Below are positions 1 through 9,013 of a DNA stretch of 64,000 nt, one piece after another (the stretch's first letter is position 1; the number at the start of each line of letters is the position of its first letter). The notes under the pieces were generated by a model that had not been told where the DNA came from, ran no database searches, and saw only the letters and a program-made list of their open reading frames with translations. The translations under genes were made by a program, and so were the position numbers. Where the stretch lies: contig NZ_JBCJKP010000001.1 of the NCBI RefSeq assembly GCF_039503195.1, positions 5,952,001-6,016,000 on the forward strand, written 5' to 3'. Origin of the DNA: Streptomyces mirabilis. GTDB taxonomy: Bacteria > Actinomycetota > Actinomycetes > Streptomycetales > Streptomycetaceae.

Positions 1-250
1 GCAGAACGCCTCCAACATGTTCTCGGTCTTCTTCACCGGGCGTGAGGTGCGCGACTACGAGGGCGCGAAGGCGCAGGAGTCCTTCCGGTTCACCGCGTTC
101 TTCCACTCGATGCTGGCGCAGGGCGTCTATCTGCCCCCGTCGTCCTTCGAGTCGTGGTTCGTGTCCACGGCCCACGACGAGCGGGCCATTCAGCGGATCG
201 CCGACGCCCTTCCGGCGGCGGCCCGGGCGGCGGCGGAGGCCACGGCATGA
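1..250 (+). CDS. hemL: glutamate-1-semialdehyde 2,1-aminomutase, C-terminal end (partial)
   Basis: Only the last 82 or so residues are in the window; the 5' part lies before base 1. The reading frame (codons from base 2) ends at the TGA at 248-250. The visible peptide ([19 protein letters not shown], then [20 protein letters not shown]) is the conserved C-terminal region of HemL, the PLP enzyme that converts glutamate-1-semialdehyde to 5-aminolevulinate in tetrapyrrole synthesis. The stop overlaps the next start as ATGA, so the two genes are probably co-transcribed. A haem-precursor gene fits the cytochrome c maturation genes that follow. Confidence 0.88.
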   Translation, partial: QNASNMFSVFFTGREVRDYEGAKAQESFRFTAFFHSMLAQGVYLPPSSFESWFVSTAHDERAIQRIADALPAAARAAAEATA

Positions 251-984
251 GCCAGGATCAGACGCAGGATCAGACACAGGATCAGACACAGAGCCAGACG
301 CAGGGCCGGGATCAGGACATCACCGTCGTGCATCTCATGCGGCACGGCGAGGTCGCCAACCCGGACGGGGTGCTGTACGGGCGGCTGCCCGGCTACCACC
401 TGTCCGAGCTCGGGCGGCAGATGGCCGAGCGGGTCGCCGAGCACCTGGCCCCGCGGGACGTCACGCATGTCGTCGCCTCCCCGCTGGAGCGGGCGCAGGA
501 GACCGCGACGCCCATCGCGAAGGCGCACGGTCTCGACCTCGACACCGACGGGCGGCTGATCGAGGCCGAGAACGTGTTCCAGGGGAAGACCTTCGGCGTC
601 GGGGACGGGGCGCTGCGGCGGCCCGAGAACTGGAAGCACCTCGTCAACCCGTTCAAGCCGTCCTGGGGCGAGCCGTACGTCGATCAGGTCGTACGGATGA
701 TGGGGGCGCTGGACGCCGCCAAGGACGCGGCCCGTGGGCATGAAGCGGTGCTGGTCAGCCACCAGTTGCCGATCTGGATCGTGCGGTCCTTCGTGGAGAA
801 GCGGCGGTTGTGGCACGACCCGCGCAAGCGGCAGTGCACGCTGGCGTCCCTGACGTCCTTCACCTACCGCGGCGACAGGATCGTGTCCGTGGGGTACAGC
901 GAGCCCGCCCGGGATCTCGTTCCGGCCCATCTCCTCGCGGGCGCCAAGCCGGTGAAGGGGAAGGGCAAGGCGTTCGGGGCGTAG
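247..984 (+). CDS. histidine phosphatase family protein (phosphoglycerate mutase-like)
   Basis: A 245-residue protein with the histidine phosphatase signature [12 protein letters not shown] near residue 30, whose catalytic His is in RHG, a [10 protein letters not shown] segment near residue 80, and a second His in VLVSHQLP near residue 165. The substrate cannot be told from sequence. The ATG at 247 was chosen because it forms an ATGA overlap with hemL; an in-frame ATG at 154 would run deep into hemL. The N-terminus is low-complexity, with repeated QDQT encoded by four 12-base repeats at 253-300. The C-terminus is Lys/Gly-rich. It lies between hemL and the cytochrome maturation genes. Confidence 0.85.
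   Translation: MSQDQTQDQTQDQTQSQTQGRDQDITVVHLMRHGEVANPDGVLYGRLPGYHLSELGRQMAERVAEHLAPRDVTHVVASPLERAQETATPIAKAHGLDLDTDGRLIEAENVFQGKTFGVGDGALRRPENWKHLVNPFKPSWGEPYVDQVVRMMGALDAAKDAARGHEAVLVSHQLPIWIVRSFVEKRRLWHDPRKRQCTLASLTSFTYRGDRIVSVGYSEPARDLVPAHLLAGAKPVKGKGKAFGA
253..300 (+). repeat. four 12-bp tandem repeats in the phosphatase 5' end
   Basis: Units CAGGATCAGACG, CAGGATCAGACA, CAGGATCAGACA and CAGAGCCAGACG lie head to tail in frame and encode Gln/Asp/Thr-rich residues before the catalytic domain. Being multiples of three, copy changes would alter only the length of a probably disordered tail. Confidence 0.8.
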
Positions 985-1098
985 AGCGTCTATTCCCGTG
1001 CATGTTGGCGCAAAGTATTCGTATGCGTCGCTACCCGAACTGTTCTTCGTAAAATACGACCAACGTTGCGCGTTCGAAGGAACCTATCTGCTTGTCGT

Positions 1099-1139
1099 GC
1101 CCTCTCATTGTGTGTCAGCTGGGAGCCAGCTGAGAGGGC
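1099..1139. promoter_or_regulatory. compound hairpin upstream of the 1159 lipoprotein gene
   Basis: GCCCTCTCA (1099-1107) is complementary to TGAGAGGGC (1131-1139), and an inner pair CAGCTGG (1116-1122)/CCAGCTG (1126-1132) competes with it. The structure ends 19 bases before the start codon. It may terminate the upstream transcript or control translation of the lipoprotein. There is no T-tract, so I do not call it a simple terminator. Confidence 0.4.
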
Positions 1140-1158
1140 GCGATGAGATGGGGACCGA

Positions 1159-2508
1159 ATGCGGGACATCAGCCGGCGGGGAATGATCGGCCTCGGGGCG
1201 GGTGCCGCGGCGGCGATGGGACTCGCGGCATGCGGCACCGACCAACAGGACGGTCATGGCGGGGGCGGTGGTTCCCGGTCGGGCGAGCCCGGTGCGTCCG
1301 ACAAGCCCGGCGCCTCCTCGCGCCCCGGCCGCCTGATAGGCGACGGCTCCACCTCCTTCACGGGCAAGCAGCCGAAGCAGCCCGCGAAGCCGGTTCCTCT
1401 GGAGCCCGGCCAGACCCCTCCGCAGTTCGTGATCTTCTCCTGGGACGGCGCGGGTGAGGTCGGGACCGGTCTCTTCTCCCGCTTCCTCGGGCTCGCCCGC
1501 GAGCACGAGGCGCACATGACCTTCTTCCTCTCCGGGCTGTACCTCCTGCCCGAGTCGAAGAAGCGCAAGTACCTGCCGCCGAACAACCCCCGGGGCGCCT
1601 CCGACATCGGCTATCTCTCCGACGACCACGTCAAGTCGACGCTCGGGCTCGTCCGGCAGGCCTGGCTCGACGGCCACGAGATAGGCACGCACTTCAACGG
1701 CCACTTCTGCTCCGGCCACGGCACCGTCGGCCACTGGACGCCGGCGCAGTGGCGCAGTGAGATCGACCAGGCCAAGTCCTTCGTCAAGGAGTGGCGGACC
1801 AACACGGGCTGGACCGATCTGCCCCCGCTGCCCTTCGACTACGAGAAGGAACTCGTCGGCGCGCGCACCCCCTGTCTGCTCGGCCAGAACAACCTGCTGC
1901 CCACCGCCAAGGAACTCGGCTGGCGCTACGACGCCTCCTCGCCCGGCGGCCGCCAGGTCTGGCCGCAGAAGCGGCACGGACTGTGGGACCTGCCCCTCCA
2001 GGCGATCCCCTTCCCGGGGCGCAGCTTCGAGGTGCTGTCCATGGACTACAACATGCTGGCCAACCAGTCGATCAACTCGACGAAGGCGCCCGCGCACAAC
2101 TACCCGGCGTGGCGGCAGCAGGCGGGCGAGGCGTATGTCGCCGGGTTCCGGCGGGCCTACGAGAGCAACCGGGCGCCCTTCTTCATCGGCAACCACTTCG
2201 AGCACTGGAACGGCGGCATCTACATGGACGCCGTCGAGTACGCCTTCAAGCACATCGCCCGGGAGAAGGAGAAGGGCGAGGACGTCCGCCTCGTCTCCTT
2301 CCGGCAGTACGTGGACTGGATGGACGTACAGAAGCCCGAGGTCCTGGCCAAGCTGCGGACGTTGGACGTGGGACAGCGGCCCGCGGGTGGCTGGAAGACG
2401 TTCCTCGGCGACACCGGCAAGGGGGCTGGTACGAGTTCGGGCGCCGGCACTGGCACCAGTAAGGGTTCCGGGACGGCCACTTCCAAGGGGTCCGGGGACG
2501 CCGCCTGA
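1159..2508 (+). CDS. lipoprotein with polysaccharide deacetylase-like domain
   Basis: A 449-residue exported lipoprotein. The N-terminus has Arg-Arg, a hydrophobic Gly/Ala stretch and a lipobox (LAAC, Cys about residue 22). The core resembles NodB-type polysaccharide deacetylases: FVIFSWDGAG near residues 91-99 replaces the usual TFDDGP, and HEIGTHFNGH keeps the two metal-ligand His (178 and 182). The first Asp of the canonical motif, the catalytic base, is Trp95, so ordinary deacetylase activity is doubtful. The last 30 or so residues are a Gly/Ser/Thr/Lys-rich tail. It stands alone, 66 bases before the resA-like gene. Function unknown; surface carbohydrate binding or modification is an inference. 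Confidence 0.75.
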   Translation: MRDISRRGMIGLGAGAAAAMGLAACGTDQQDGHGGGGGSRSGEPGASDKPGASSRPGRLIGDGSTSFTGKQPKQPAKPVPLEPGQTPPQFVIFSWDGAGEVGTGLFSRFLGLAREHEAHMTFFLSGLYLLPESKKRKYLPPNNPRGASDIGYLSDDHVKSTLGLVRQAWLDGHEIGTHFNGHFCSGHGTVGHWTPAQWRSEIDQAKSFVKEWRTNTGWTDLPPLPFDYEKELVGARTPCLLGQNNLLPTAKELGWRYDASSPGGRQVWPQKRHGLWDLPLQAIPFPGRSFEVLSMDYNMLANQSINSTKAPAHNYPAWRQQAGEAYVAGFRRAYESNRAPFFIGNHFEHWNGGIYMDAVEYAFKHIAREKEKGEDVRLVSFRQYVDWMDVQKPEVLAKLRTLDVGQRPAGGWKTFLGDTGKGAGTSSGAGTGTSKGSGTATSKGSGDAA

Positions 2509-2574
2509 AATGGTGTTTTCCGCCCGCAAGGGGGGTGCGGAAGATCCTCGAAACGGGCATGCGAAACTTTTCAC

Positions 2575-3198
2575 ATGAGTGCCGCCTGCCGCGCCGAACA
2601 GCGCTCGAACCGCACCCGTAGCCGCGCCGCCCTGCTCACCACCGGGGCCGCCGTCGCCGCGCTTGTCCTGTCCGCGTGCGGTTCGGGAGGGACGTCCGGG
2701 GGTTCGGGCGACAGCAACTTCGTGGCGGGCAAGGACGGCATCTCCACCGTCGCCAAGGGCTCCCGGGTCCAGGCCCCCGACCTCTCCGGCCCGACCGTGG
2801 ACGGCAAGCAGCTCGACGTCAAGGACTACAAGGGCAAGGTCGTCGTCCTGAACGTGTGGGGCTCCTGGTGCCCGCCGTGCCGCGCCGAGGCACCGAACTT
2901 CGCCAAGGTCGCCAAGGACACCGCGGCGAAGGGCGTGCAGTTCGTCGGCATCAACACCCGTGACGCCAACGTCAGTCTGGCCCAGGCGTTCGAGAAGCAG
3001 CACGACGTCACCTTCCCCAGCCTCTACGACCCCACGGGCAAGCTGCTGCTCCGCTTCAAGAAGGGCACGCTGAACCTGCAGACGATCCCCTCCACGATCG
3101 TCATCGACCGGGACGGGAAGATCGCGGCCCGCACACTGCAGGCCCTCAGCGAGGAGAAGCTCCGCGAGATGCTCGACCCCGTTGTCGCGGAGAAGTGA
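2575..3198 (+). CDS. resA: thiol-disulfide oxidoreductase, TlpA/ResA type lipoprotein
   Basis: A 207-residue thioredoxin-fold protein with a lipoprotein signal (VLSAC) and active site SWCPPCRAE near residue 98. In cytochrome c System II, ResA-type proteins reduce the Cys pair of apocytochrome c outside the membrane so that haem can be attached. The conserved cis-Pro region is at TIPSTIVIDRDG. The stop overlaps the ccdA start as GTGA, and the operon continues through resB and ccsB, which supports this role. Confidence 0.9.
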   Translation: MSAACRAEQRSNRTRSRAALLTTGAAVAALVLSACGSGGTSGGSGDSNFVAGKDGISTVAKGSRVQAPDLSGPTVDGKQLDVKDYKGKVVVLNVWGSWCPPCRAEAPNFAKVAKDTAAKGVQFVGINTRDANVSLAQAFEKQHDVTFPSLYDPTGKLLLRFKKGTLNLQTIPSTIVIDRDGKIAARTLQALSEEKLREMLDPVVAEK

Positions 3199-3977
3199 CC
3201 GACGTGTCCCTTCTCGCCGCGTCCACGAACCTCGCCGCGTCGTCCGACACCGTCGTCAGCGGTGCCCTGGTGCTCGCCCTGCCGATCGCCGTCCTGGGCG
3301 GCCTCGTCTCCTTCTTCTCGCCGTGCGTGCTGCCGCTCGTCCCCGGCTATCTGTCGTACGTGACCGGTGTCACCGGCACGGATCTGGCGGAGGCCAGACG
3401 GGGGCGGATGGTCGCGGGCGCCAGCCTGTTCGTGGTGGGGTTCACCGCCGTGTTCGTCTCCGGCGGGGCGCTGTTCGGCTACTTCGGATCGACCCTCCAG
3501 GAGTACCAGAGCACGCTCAGCAAGGTCCTCGGCGTGCTGATGATCGCGATGGGCGTGTTCTTCATGGGGATGATGCCCTGGCTCACGCAGCGCGAGTTCC
3601 GCTTCCACAAGCGGCCGGTGACCGGCCTGGTGGGTGCTCCGATACTCGGTGCGCTCTTCGGCATCGGCTGGACGCCCTGTCTGGGACCGACGCTCTCCTC
3701 CATCAATTTTCTTTCCATGAACCAGGCGAGCGCGGGCCGCGGCGCCATACTGACCGTCGCGTACTGCGTCGGTCTGGGAGTGCCCTTCGTCCTCGCCGCC
3801 GTCGCCTTCCGCAAGGCGCTCGGCGCCTTCGCCTGGGTCAAGCGGCACTACGCATGGGTGATGCGGATCGGCGGCGGCATGATGATCGTGACCGGCCTGC
3901 TCCTGCTCACCGGCGCCTGGGACAGCATCGTGCAGCAGATGCAGACCTGGTCCAACGGCTTCACGGTAGGGATCTGA
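3195..3977 (+). CDS. ccdA: cytochrome c biogenesis transmembrane protein CcdA
   Basis: A 260-residue polytopic membrane protein with about six hydrophobic segments. The conserved Cys pair of the CcdA/DsbD family is visible in SPCVLPLVPGYLSYVTG (about residue 46) and GWTPCLGPTLSS (about residue 160). It passes electrons from cytoplasmic thioredoxin to the extracytoplasmic ResA-like protein. The GTG at 3195 overlaps the resA stop; resB begins 3 bases after its stop. Confidence 0.92.
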   Translation: MTDVSLLAASTNLAASSDTVVSGALVLALPIAVLGGLVSFFSPCVLPLVPGYLSYVTGVTGTDLAEARRGRMVAGASLFVVGFTAVFVSGGALFGYFGSTLQEYQSTLSKVLGVLMIAMGVFFMGMMPWLTQREFRFHKRPVTGLVGAPILGALFGIGWTPCLGPTLSSINFLSMNQASAGRGAILTVAYCVGLGVPFVLAAVAFRKALGAFAWVKRHYAWVMRIGGGMMIVTGLLLLTGAWDSIVQQMQTWSNGFTVGI

Positions 3978-3980
3978 TCG

Positions 3981-5804
3981 ATGAGCACGACCGACACCGA
4001 CACCGACACCGGCACGGGCAGGACGAAGGACCCGGCGACCGCCAAGCGGCACATCGGGGTGAGCGCCGACGGCGAACTCGGCGAAGCCGGATCCCAGCTG
4101 TCCACCGCGCCGGTCGACACGGCCGTGCCCGGCTCCTTCGGCGGGCCCCGCGCGCCCGGCGCCCTGGGCTGGCTGACCTGGACCGGCCGTGAGGTCGTCG
4201 GCTGGGCCCGCTGGTTCTGGCGGCAGCTGACGTCGATGCGGGTGGCCCTGATCCTGCTCTTCCTGCTGTCGCTCGGGGCGATCCCCGGCTCGCTGATCCC
4301 GCAGTCCGGGACCGACGCCCAGAAGGTGGCGGACTTCAAGGACGCGCACAGCATCCTCGGGTCCGTCTACGACAAGCTCGGCCTGTTCCACGTCTACAGC
4401 TCGGTGTGGTTCTCCGCGATCTACATCCTGCTCTTCGTCTCGCTCATCGGCTGCATCGTGCCGCGCACCTGGCAGTTCGTCGGGCAGTTGCGTGGCCGTC
4501 CGCCGGGCGCCCCCAAGCGGCTGAACCGGCTGCCCGCGTACGCGACCTGGCGCACCGGGGCCGAGCCCGAGCAGGTCCGCGAGGCCGCCCTCAAGATTCT
4601 CAAGCAGCGGCGGTTCAGGGCGCACATCGAGAAGGACGCCGTCGCCGCCGAGAAGGGCTACCTCCGCGAGACCGGCAACCTGCTCTTCCACATCGCGCTG
4701 ATCGTGATGCTGGTCGCCTTCGCCTGGGGCCAGCTCTTCAAGTCCGAGGGCAACAAGCTGATCGTCGAGGGCGACGGGTTCTCCAACACGATCTCGCAGT
4801 ACGACGACTTCAAGTCCGGCAACCTCTTCAGCACCGACGACCTCACGCCGTTCAGCTTCAACCTCAAGAAGTTCACCGGCACCTACGAGCGGAACGGCCC
4901 CAACAAGGGCACCCCTCGCACGTACCAGGCGGCCATCACCTACAGCGTCGGCGCGTACGGCAAGGAGAAGAAGACCACCGTCAAGGTCAACGAGCCGCTG
5001 AAGATCGGCGACTCGAAGGTCTATCTCACCGCGCACGGCTACGCGCCCGTCGTCACCGTCCGGGACGGCAAGGGCAACGTCGTCTACCACGACGCCGTGC
5101 CGATGCTGCCGCTCGACCCGAACGTCACCTCGCAGGGCGCGATCAAGGTCATGGACGGCTACAAGAACGCGCAGGGGACGAGCGAACAGCTCGGTTTCTC
5201 CGCCTTCTTCGTGCCGACCTTCGCGGGCGCGGGCAAGGGCGACATGTTCTCCCAGTTCCCCGCGCTCGACTTCCCCGTGCTCGCGCTGTCCGGATTCCAC
5301 GGCAGCCTGGGGGTCGACGCGGGCATCCCGCAGAACGTGTACCAGCTCGACACCTCGAAGATGAAGCAGTTCAAGGACGCGAAGGGCAACATCGTCAAGG
5401 CGCGCCTGCTGCCCGGCGAGACGATGAAGCTGCCGAACGGCGCGGGCTCCATCACCTTCGACAAGGGCATCAAGGAGTGGGCGAACTTCCAGGTCACCCA
5501 GCAGCCCGGCAGTGACTGGGCGCTGATCGGTGCCTTCACCGCGATCTTCGGTCTCGCCGGTTCGCTCTTCATCCAGCGCCGCCGCGTGTGGGTGCGGGCG
5601 GCCACCGGGGCCGACGGCGTCACCGTCGTCGAGATGGCGGGCCTCGGCCGCAGCGAGTCCGCGAAGCTCCCCGAAGAACTCGGCGACCTGGCCGCACTCG
5701 TCCACGAACAGGCGCCCACCAAGCCCGACACAGACGAAGCCGCAGTCGAAACCGACCCCGACGCCGAACCCTCCGTACCTGCCGCCGAAGGGGCTGAGAA
5801 GTGA
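3981..5804 (+). CDS. resB: cytochrome c biogenesis protein ResB
   Basis: A 607-residue ResB family membrane protein. About 80 hydrophilic N-terminal residues precede transmembrane segments around residues 87-105, 145-165 and 230-250, a large extracytoplasmic domain, and a last helix near residues 510-535 followed by an acidic cytoplasmic tail. With CcsA it forms the System II haem lyase that moves haem across the membrane and attaches it to CXXCH motifs. The acidic, Pro-rich tail overlaps the ccsB start by four bases (GTGA). Confidence 0.92.
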   Translation: MSTTDTDTDTGTGRTKDPATAKRHIGVSADGELGEAGSQLSTAPVDTAVPGSFGGPRAPGALGWLTWTGREVVGWARWFWRQLTSMRVALILLFLLSLGAIPGSLIPQSGTDAQKVADFKDAHSILGSVYDKLGLFHVYSSVWFSAIYILLFVSLIGCIVPRTWQFVGQLRGRPPGAPKRLNRLPAYATWRTGAEPEQVREAALKILKQRRFRAHIEKDAVAAEKGYLRETGNLLFHIALIVMLVAFAWGQLFKSEGNKLIVEGDGFSNTISQYDDFKSGNLFSTDDLTPFSFNLKKFTGTYERNGPNKGTPRTYQAAITYSVGAYGKEKKTTVKVNEPLKIGDSKVYLTAHGYAPVVTVRDGKGNVVYHDAVPMLPLDPNVTSQGAIKVMDGYKNAQGTSEQLGFSAFFVPTFAGAGKGDMFSQFPALDFPVLALSGFHGSLGVDAGIPQNVYQLDTSKMKQFKDAKGNIVKARLLPGETMKLPNGAGSITFDKGIKEWANFQVTQQPGSDWALIGAFTAIFGLAGSLFIQRRRVWVRAATGADGVTVVEMAGLGRSESAKLPEELGDLAALVHEQAPTKPDTDEAAVETDPDAEPSVPAAEGAEK

Positions 5805-6913
5805 CTCTCGCCACCGCAACCGACCTGGGCGCCGTGACCGATCTGGCCACGGCCACCAACGAACACCTCGCCAACATCAGCAACACGCTGATCTACTCCG
5901 CGATGGCCGTCTACACCCTGGCCTTCTTCGCGTACATCGCCGAGTGGATCTTCGGCAGCCGCAGCAAGGTCGCCCGTACCGCCGCCGCGCTCACCACCAC
6001 CGAGAAGGCGAAGACCCCCGCGGTCACCGTGCAGTCGGCGGGCGGTACGGCCGTCCTGGAGCGGCCGAAGGTCGTCACCCGGTCGGCGGCGGGCGCCCGT
6101 GACGTGCCCGACGGGCCCGGCGCACACGGTGGTGACGAGCAGGGCGACCTCTACGGCCGGATCGCGGTGTCCCTCACCGTGCTCGCCTGGGCCGTCGAGG
6201 CGGCCGGCGTCGTCGCCCGCGCGCTGTCGGTGCAGCGGGCGCCGTGGGGCAACATGTACGAGTTCAGCGTCACCTTCTCCACGGTCGCCGTCACCGTGTA
6301 CCTGGCGATGCTCGTGCTGAAGAAGAACATCCGCTGGCTGGGCCTGCCCCTGGTCACCACCGTCCTCCTCGACCTCGGCCTCGCGGTCACGGTGCTCTAC
6401 ACGGCGAGCGACCAGCTGGTGCCCGCGCTCCACTCGTACTGGCTGTACATCCACGTCTCGACCGCGATCCTCTGCGGTGCCGTGTTCTACGTGGGCGCGG
6501 TCGGCACCCTGATGTACCTCTTCAAGGACTCGTACGAGAACAAGCTCGCCACCGGCGGCCGGCCGGGCCGTTTCGCCACCTCCGTCATGGAGCGGCTGCC
6601 CTCCTCGGCCTCCCTCGACAAGTTCTCCTACCGCGTCAACGCCGCCGTCTTCCCGCTGTGGACCTTCACGATCATCGCGGGCGCCATCTGGGCGGGCGAC
6701 GCGTGGGGCCGCTACTGGGGCTGGGACCCGAAGGAGACCTGGGCGTTCATCACCTGGGTCGCCTACGCCTGCTACCTCCACGCCCGCGCCACGGCCGGCT
6801 GGAAGGGCCGCAAGGCCGCGTACATCGCCCTGATCGCCTTCGCCTGCTTCCTCTTCAACTACTACGGAGTCAACATCTTCGTCTCCGGCAAGCACTCCTA
6901 CGCGGGCGTCTAG
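5801..6913 (+). CDS. ccsB: c-type cytochrome biogenesis protein CcsB (CcsA/ResC family)
   Basis: A 370-residue polytopic protein that is the haem-handling half of the System II synthase. The tryptophan-rich haem-binding motif WGRYWGWDPKETW is near residues 305-317, and His residues flank it (HSYWLYIH, and YLHARAT). Eight or so hydrophobic segments are apparent, with a hydrophilic loop around residues 60-115 between the first helix and the rest. The GTG at 5801 overlaps resB. It is the last gene of the resA-ccdA-resB-ccsB operon. Confidence 0.93.
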   Translation: MTLATATDLGAVTDLATATNEHLANISNTLIYSAMAVYTLAFFAYIAEWIFGSRSKVARTAAALTTTEKAKTPAVTVQSAGGTAVLERPKVVTRSAAGARDVPDGPGAHGGDEQGDLYGRIAVSLTVLAWAVEAAGVVARALSVQRAPWGNMYEFSVTFSTVAVTVYLAMLVLKKNIRWLGLPLVTTVLLDLGLAVTVLYTASDQLVPALHSYWLYIHVSTAILCGAVFYVGAVGTLMYLFKDSYENKLATGGRPGRFATSVMERLPSSASLDKFSYRVNAAVFPLWTFTIIAGAIWAGDAWGRYWGWDPKETWAFITWVAYACYLHARATAGWKGRKAAYIALIAFACFLFNYYGVNIFVSGKHSYAGV

Positions 6914-6970
6914 GACAGGTCCTAGCCTTCGGCGCGTGCGGAACGGGCCGCCTCGGGCCACGCTGGTGTC

Positions 6971-7396
6971 ATGACCGGAGTGACCCGAGGCATCGAAGAG
7001 GGCGCCACCGAGACCCGGGAGGACGGCACCCGCGTCCTGCATTACCTGCTGCGTTTTCCCCAGCCTGTGGAGAACGTCTGGGCGGCGGTGGCCACCTCGG
7101 AAGGACTGCGGGGGTGGCTGGCCGCCGCCGAGGTGTTCGAGCCACGCCTCGGCGGGGCGGTCACGCTGCGCGGGATCGGCAGCGGCCGGATCACGGCGTG
7201 GGACGTCGAGCGGATCGCCGAGTACACGGTCGAGGGCCGGGGCCGCATCCGCTTCCACCTGGAGCCGAGCCGCCCGTCCGGCACGACGGTCCGCTTCACC
7301 CACGAGTCCCCTGGAGATGAGGACCCGGGCTGGCGCCAACGCTTCGACAGATTGGTCGCCCACTTGGCAGGCGCTCCGGACAGGAGCACCCCTTAG
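6971..7396 (+). CDS. SRPBCC (START/AHSA1-like) domain protein
   Basis: A 141-residue single-domain protein. The pattern FPQPVENVWAAVATSEGLRGWLAA followed by a beta-rich region and a C-terminal helix is typical of AHSA1-type START domains, which bind small hydrophobic ligands or partner proteins. No specific function can be assigned. The stop codon lies at the start of a dispersed intergenic repeat, and the next gene converges on it. Confidence 0.75.
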   Translation: MTGVTRGIEEGATETREDGTRVLHYLLRFPQPVENVWAAVATSEGLRGWLAAAEVFEPRLGGAVTLRGIGSGRITAWDVERIAEYTVEGRGRIRFHLEPSRPSGTTVRFTHESPGDEDPGWRQRFDRLVAHLAGAPDRSTP

Positions 7397-7420
7397 GGGC
7401 GCGGGGAAGCGCGACCAGCC
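7395..7420. repeat. dispersed intergenic repeat, copy 1 (short)
   Basis: AGGGGCGCGGGGAAGCGCGA followed by CCAGCC is a short copy of the GC-rich stem-loop element also found at 19327, 19403, 27555, 29909 and 38131. It begins inside the stop codon of the SRPBCC gene and lies between convergent genes, so it may act as a transcript-end hairpin. Confidence 0.65.
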
Positions 7421-7465
7421 ACACACAGCCCGCACGTACGAACATCCCCCGACGGCGCCCCCCTC

Positions 7466-9013
7466 TCACGCCGGCGGCAGACACTCCGCGGAGGGTGGCT
7501 TTCCCTCGGGCCACGCGATCTTCACGAAGCGGGCCCGTGACTGGGGCGTCAGCTGCACGATCGGCACCGCCTTGTCGTACGGATTGCCGTGGGCGTCCAG
7601 ACAGATCCACCCGCTCGCCCCGTTCACCCGCAGCTCCTTGCCCTTGACCTGCGGCCACTGGAGCCCGACGTCCGCGAGGGCCGGGATCTTCCCCGTCGGC
7701 GACGCCCCGCGGATGCCGCGCACGGCGAGCCGCATGGCGTCGTACGCGATGATCAGCTGGCCGTCGTCGAGGGCGATCGGCCCGAGGGGCCCGACCGGCT
7801 CCTTCCCGGCACTCCCCAGAAGCGACTGCAGCACCTTCGCGTCGGCCGCGCTGCCGCCCGTCTTCGCGGTGTCCTTCAGCCAGGCGTCAGGGTGGCCCAG
7901 GGACGTGTAGCGGACGGTCAGCAGCGGGTCCTTGAGCGCGGCCGGGTCGAGGTCCTTGTCCCCGGCGAGATAGGAGCCCTCGTCGCCGGTGAGCACCGTG
8001 AACCGGCGGTCGTGGCAGCCGCGCTGGCCCAGCATGTTGATGAACTGCCGCAGCTGGGTGTGGCGCCCCGCGAACAGGATGGTGTTCGTGGGGGTCGGCG
8101 TGTTGCAGAGGATGTTGGTGATCTGCATGAAGACGTTGGAGGTGCTGCCCTCCTTGCTGCGGTCGGCGGGCGGCGTGAACGGCTGGGCCTCGTAGCGCGA
8201 TCCCTTGAGCATCTTCTCGAAGGAGGCCTGGAGCGTGCGCGTGTACGGGTCGCCGGTGCGGTCGTAGACGAGGAAGGCGTTGGCGGCGGAGACCTTGGCG
8301 AAGGAGGCGAGGGCGCGGGCCTCGTCGGTGTTGGTGGGGGAGACCCGCGCGAGCCCGGGGAACGGGTCCTTGCCGTTCTGCCCGTTGGCCAGGTCGTCGG
8401 CGGTGATCGAACTCCCTATCACCGGGATGCCCCGGCTGGTCAGTTCCTGGACGGCCTTCTTGTTGTTGTCGGTGCTCAGGCCGACCCCGGTCACCGCGCG
8501 CAGCCGGTCGGAGCCTCCCGTCATGCCCGCCAGCTGGTCGACCGTGTGCTGCCAGTACGCGCCGGTGGAGCCGGGGTTGGCCAGCACCAGGCGGATCTTC
8601 GGCTTCAGGTCGGTGGTGTCGTGGTTGGCCTGGTACTGGGCCAGATAGGCGCCCTGGAGTTCGTGCAGCACATCGCCCAGGTTGTCGGCGTCGGTGGCGG
8701 TGAAGGGTTCCAGGAGCGCGACGGTGACGTAACTGCCGGGCGCCAGGCGGGCGTTCTCGCGGTGGATGGCCCGTACGGTGTCGGCGAACTGCGCGCGCCC
8801 GAAGGCGTACGTCGTCCACGAGACGCCCACGCACTCGTCGCTGCCCTTGGGCTGGACGACGCCGGGCGCGCAGGAGCGGTTCTCCTTGGTGGCCGTCATA
8901 CCGCCCCAGACGCCGAGGCCCGCGAGCACCGCCGCGAGGGTCAGCGCGACATACCTGCGGAAACGAATCTCCCAGACATCCTCGCGCAGCCAGGTCCACA
9001 AGCGCGCCATCAC
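7466..9013 (-). CDS. membrane-anchored periplasmic-binding-protein-like (LivJ type) receptor
   Basis: A 515-residue protein with a short basic cytoplasmic stretch, one transmembrane segment at about residues 22-42, and a large extracytoplasmic domain. That domain has a type 1 periplasmic binding fold like the branched-chain amino acid binding proteins: GSYVTVALLEPF, then KIRLVLANPGS, VTGVGLS and a late IALDDGQLIIAYDAMRLAV segment. No permease or ABC ATPase gene is beside it. It starts at GTG 9013 (or ATG 9010), overlapping the stop of the upstream ATPase gene by four bases, so the two are translationally coupled. A ligand-sensing role is an inference; the ligand is unknown. Confidence 0.7.
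   Translation of the reverse strand: MMARLWTWLREDVWEIRFRRYVALTLAAVLAGLGVWGGMTATKENRSCAPGVVQPKGSDECVGVSWTTYAFGRAQFADTVRAIHRENARLAPGSYVTVALLEPFTATDADNLGDVLHELQGAYLAQYQANHDTTDLKPKIRLVLANPGSTGAYWQHTVDQLAGMTGGSDRLRAVTGVGLSTDNNKKAVQELTSRGIPVIGSSITADDLANGQNGKDPFPGLARVSPTNTDEARALASFAKVSAANAFLVYDRTGDPYTRTLQASFEKMLKGSRYEAQPFTPPADRSKEGSTSNVFMQITNILCNTPTPTNTILFAGRHTQLRQFINMLGQRGCHDRRFTVLTGDEGSYLAGDKDLDPAALKDPLLTVRYTSLGHPDAWLKDTAKTGGSAADAKVLQSLLGSAGKEPVGPLGPIALDDGQLIIAYDAMRLAVRGIRGASPTGKIPALADVGLQWPQVKGKELRVNGASGWICLDAHGNPYDKAVPIVQLTPQSRARFVKIAWPEGKPPSAECLPPA

Noticed and set aside
3024..5819. Long minus-strand open frame opposite resB
   Set aside because: It is the antisense shadow of resB/ccsB; high GC keeps reverse frames open. 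The plus strand has clear family motifs and correct third-position GC.
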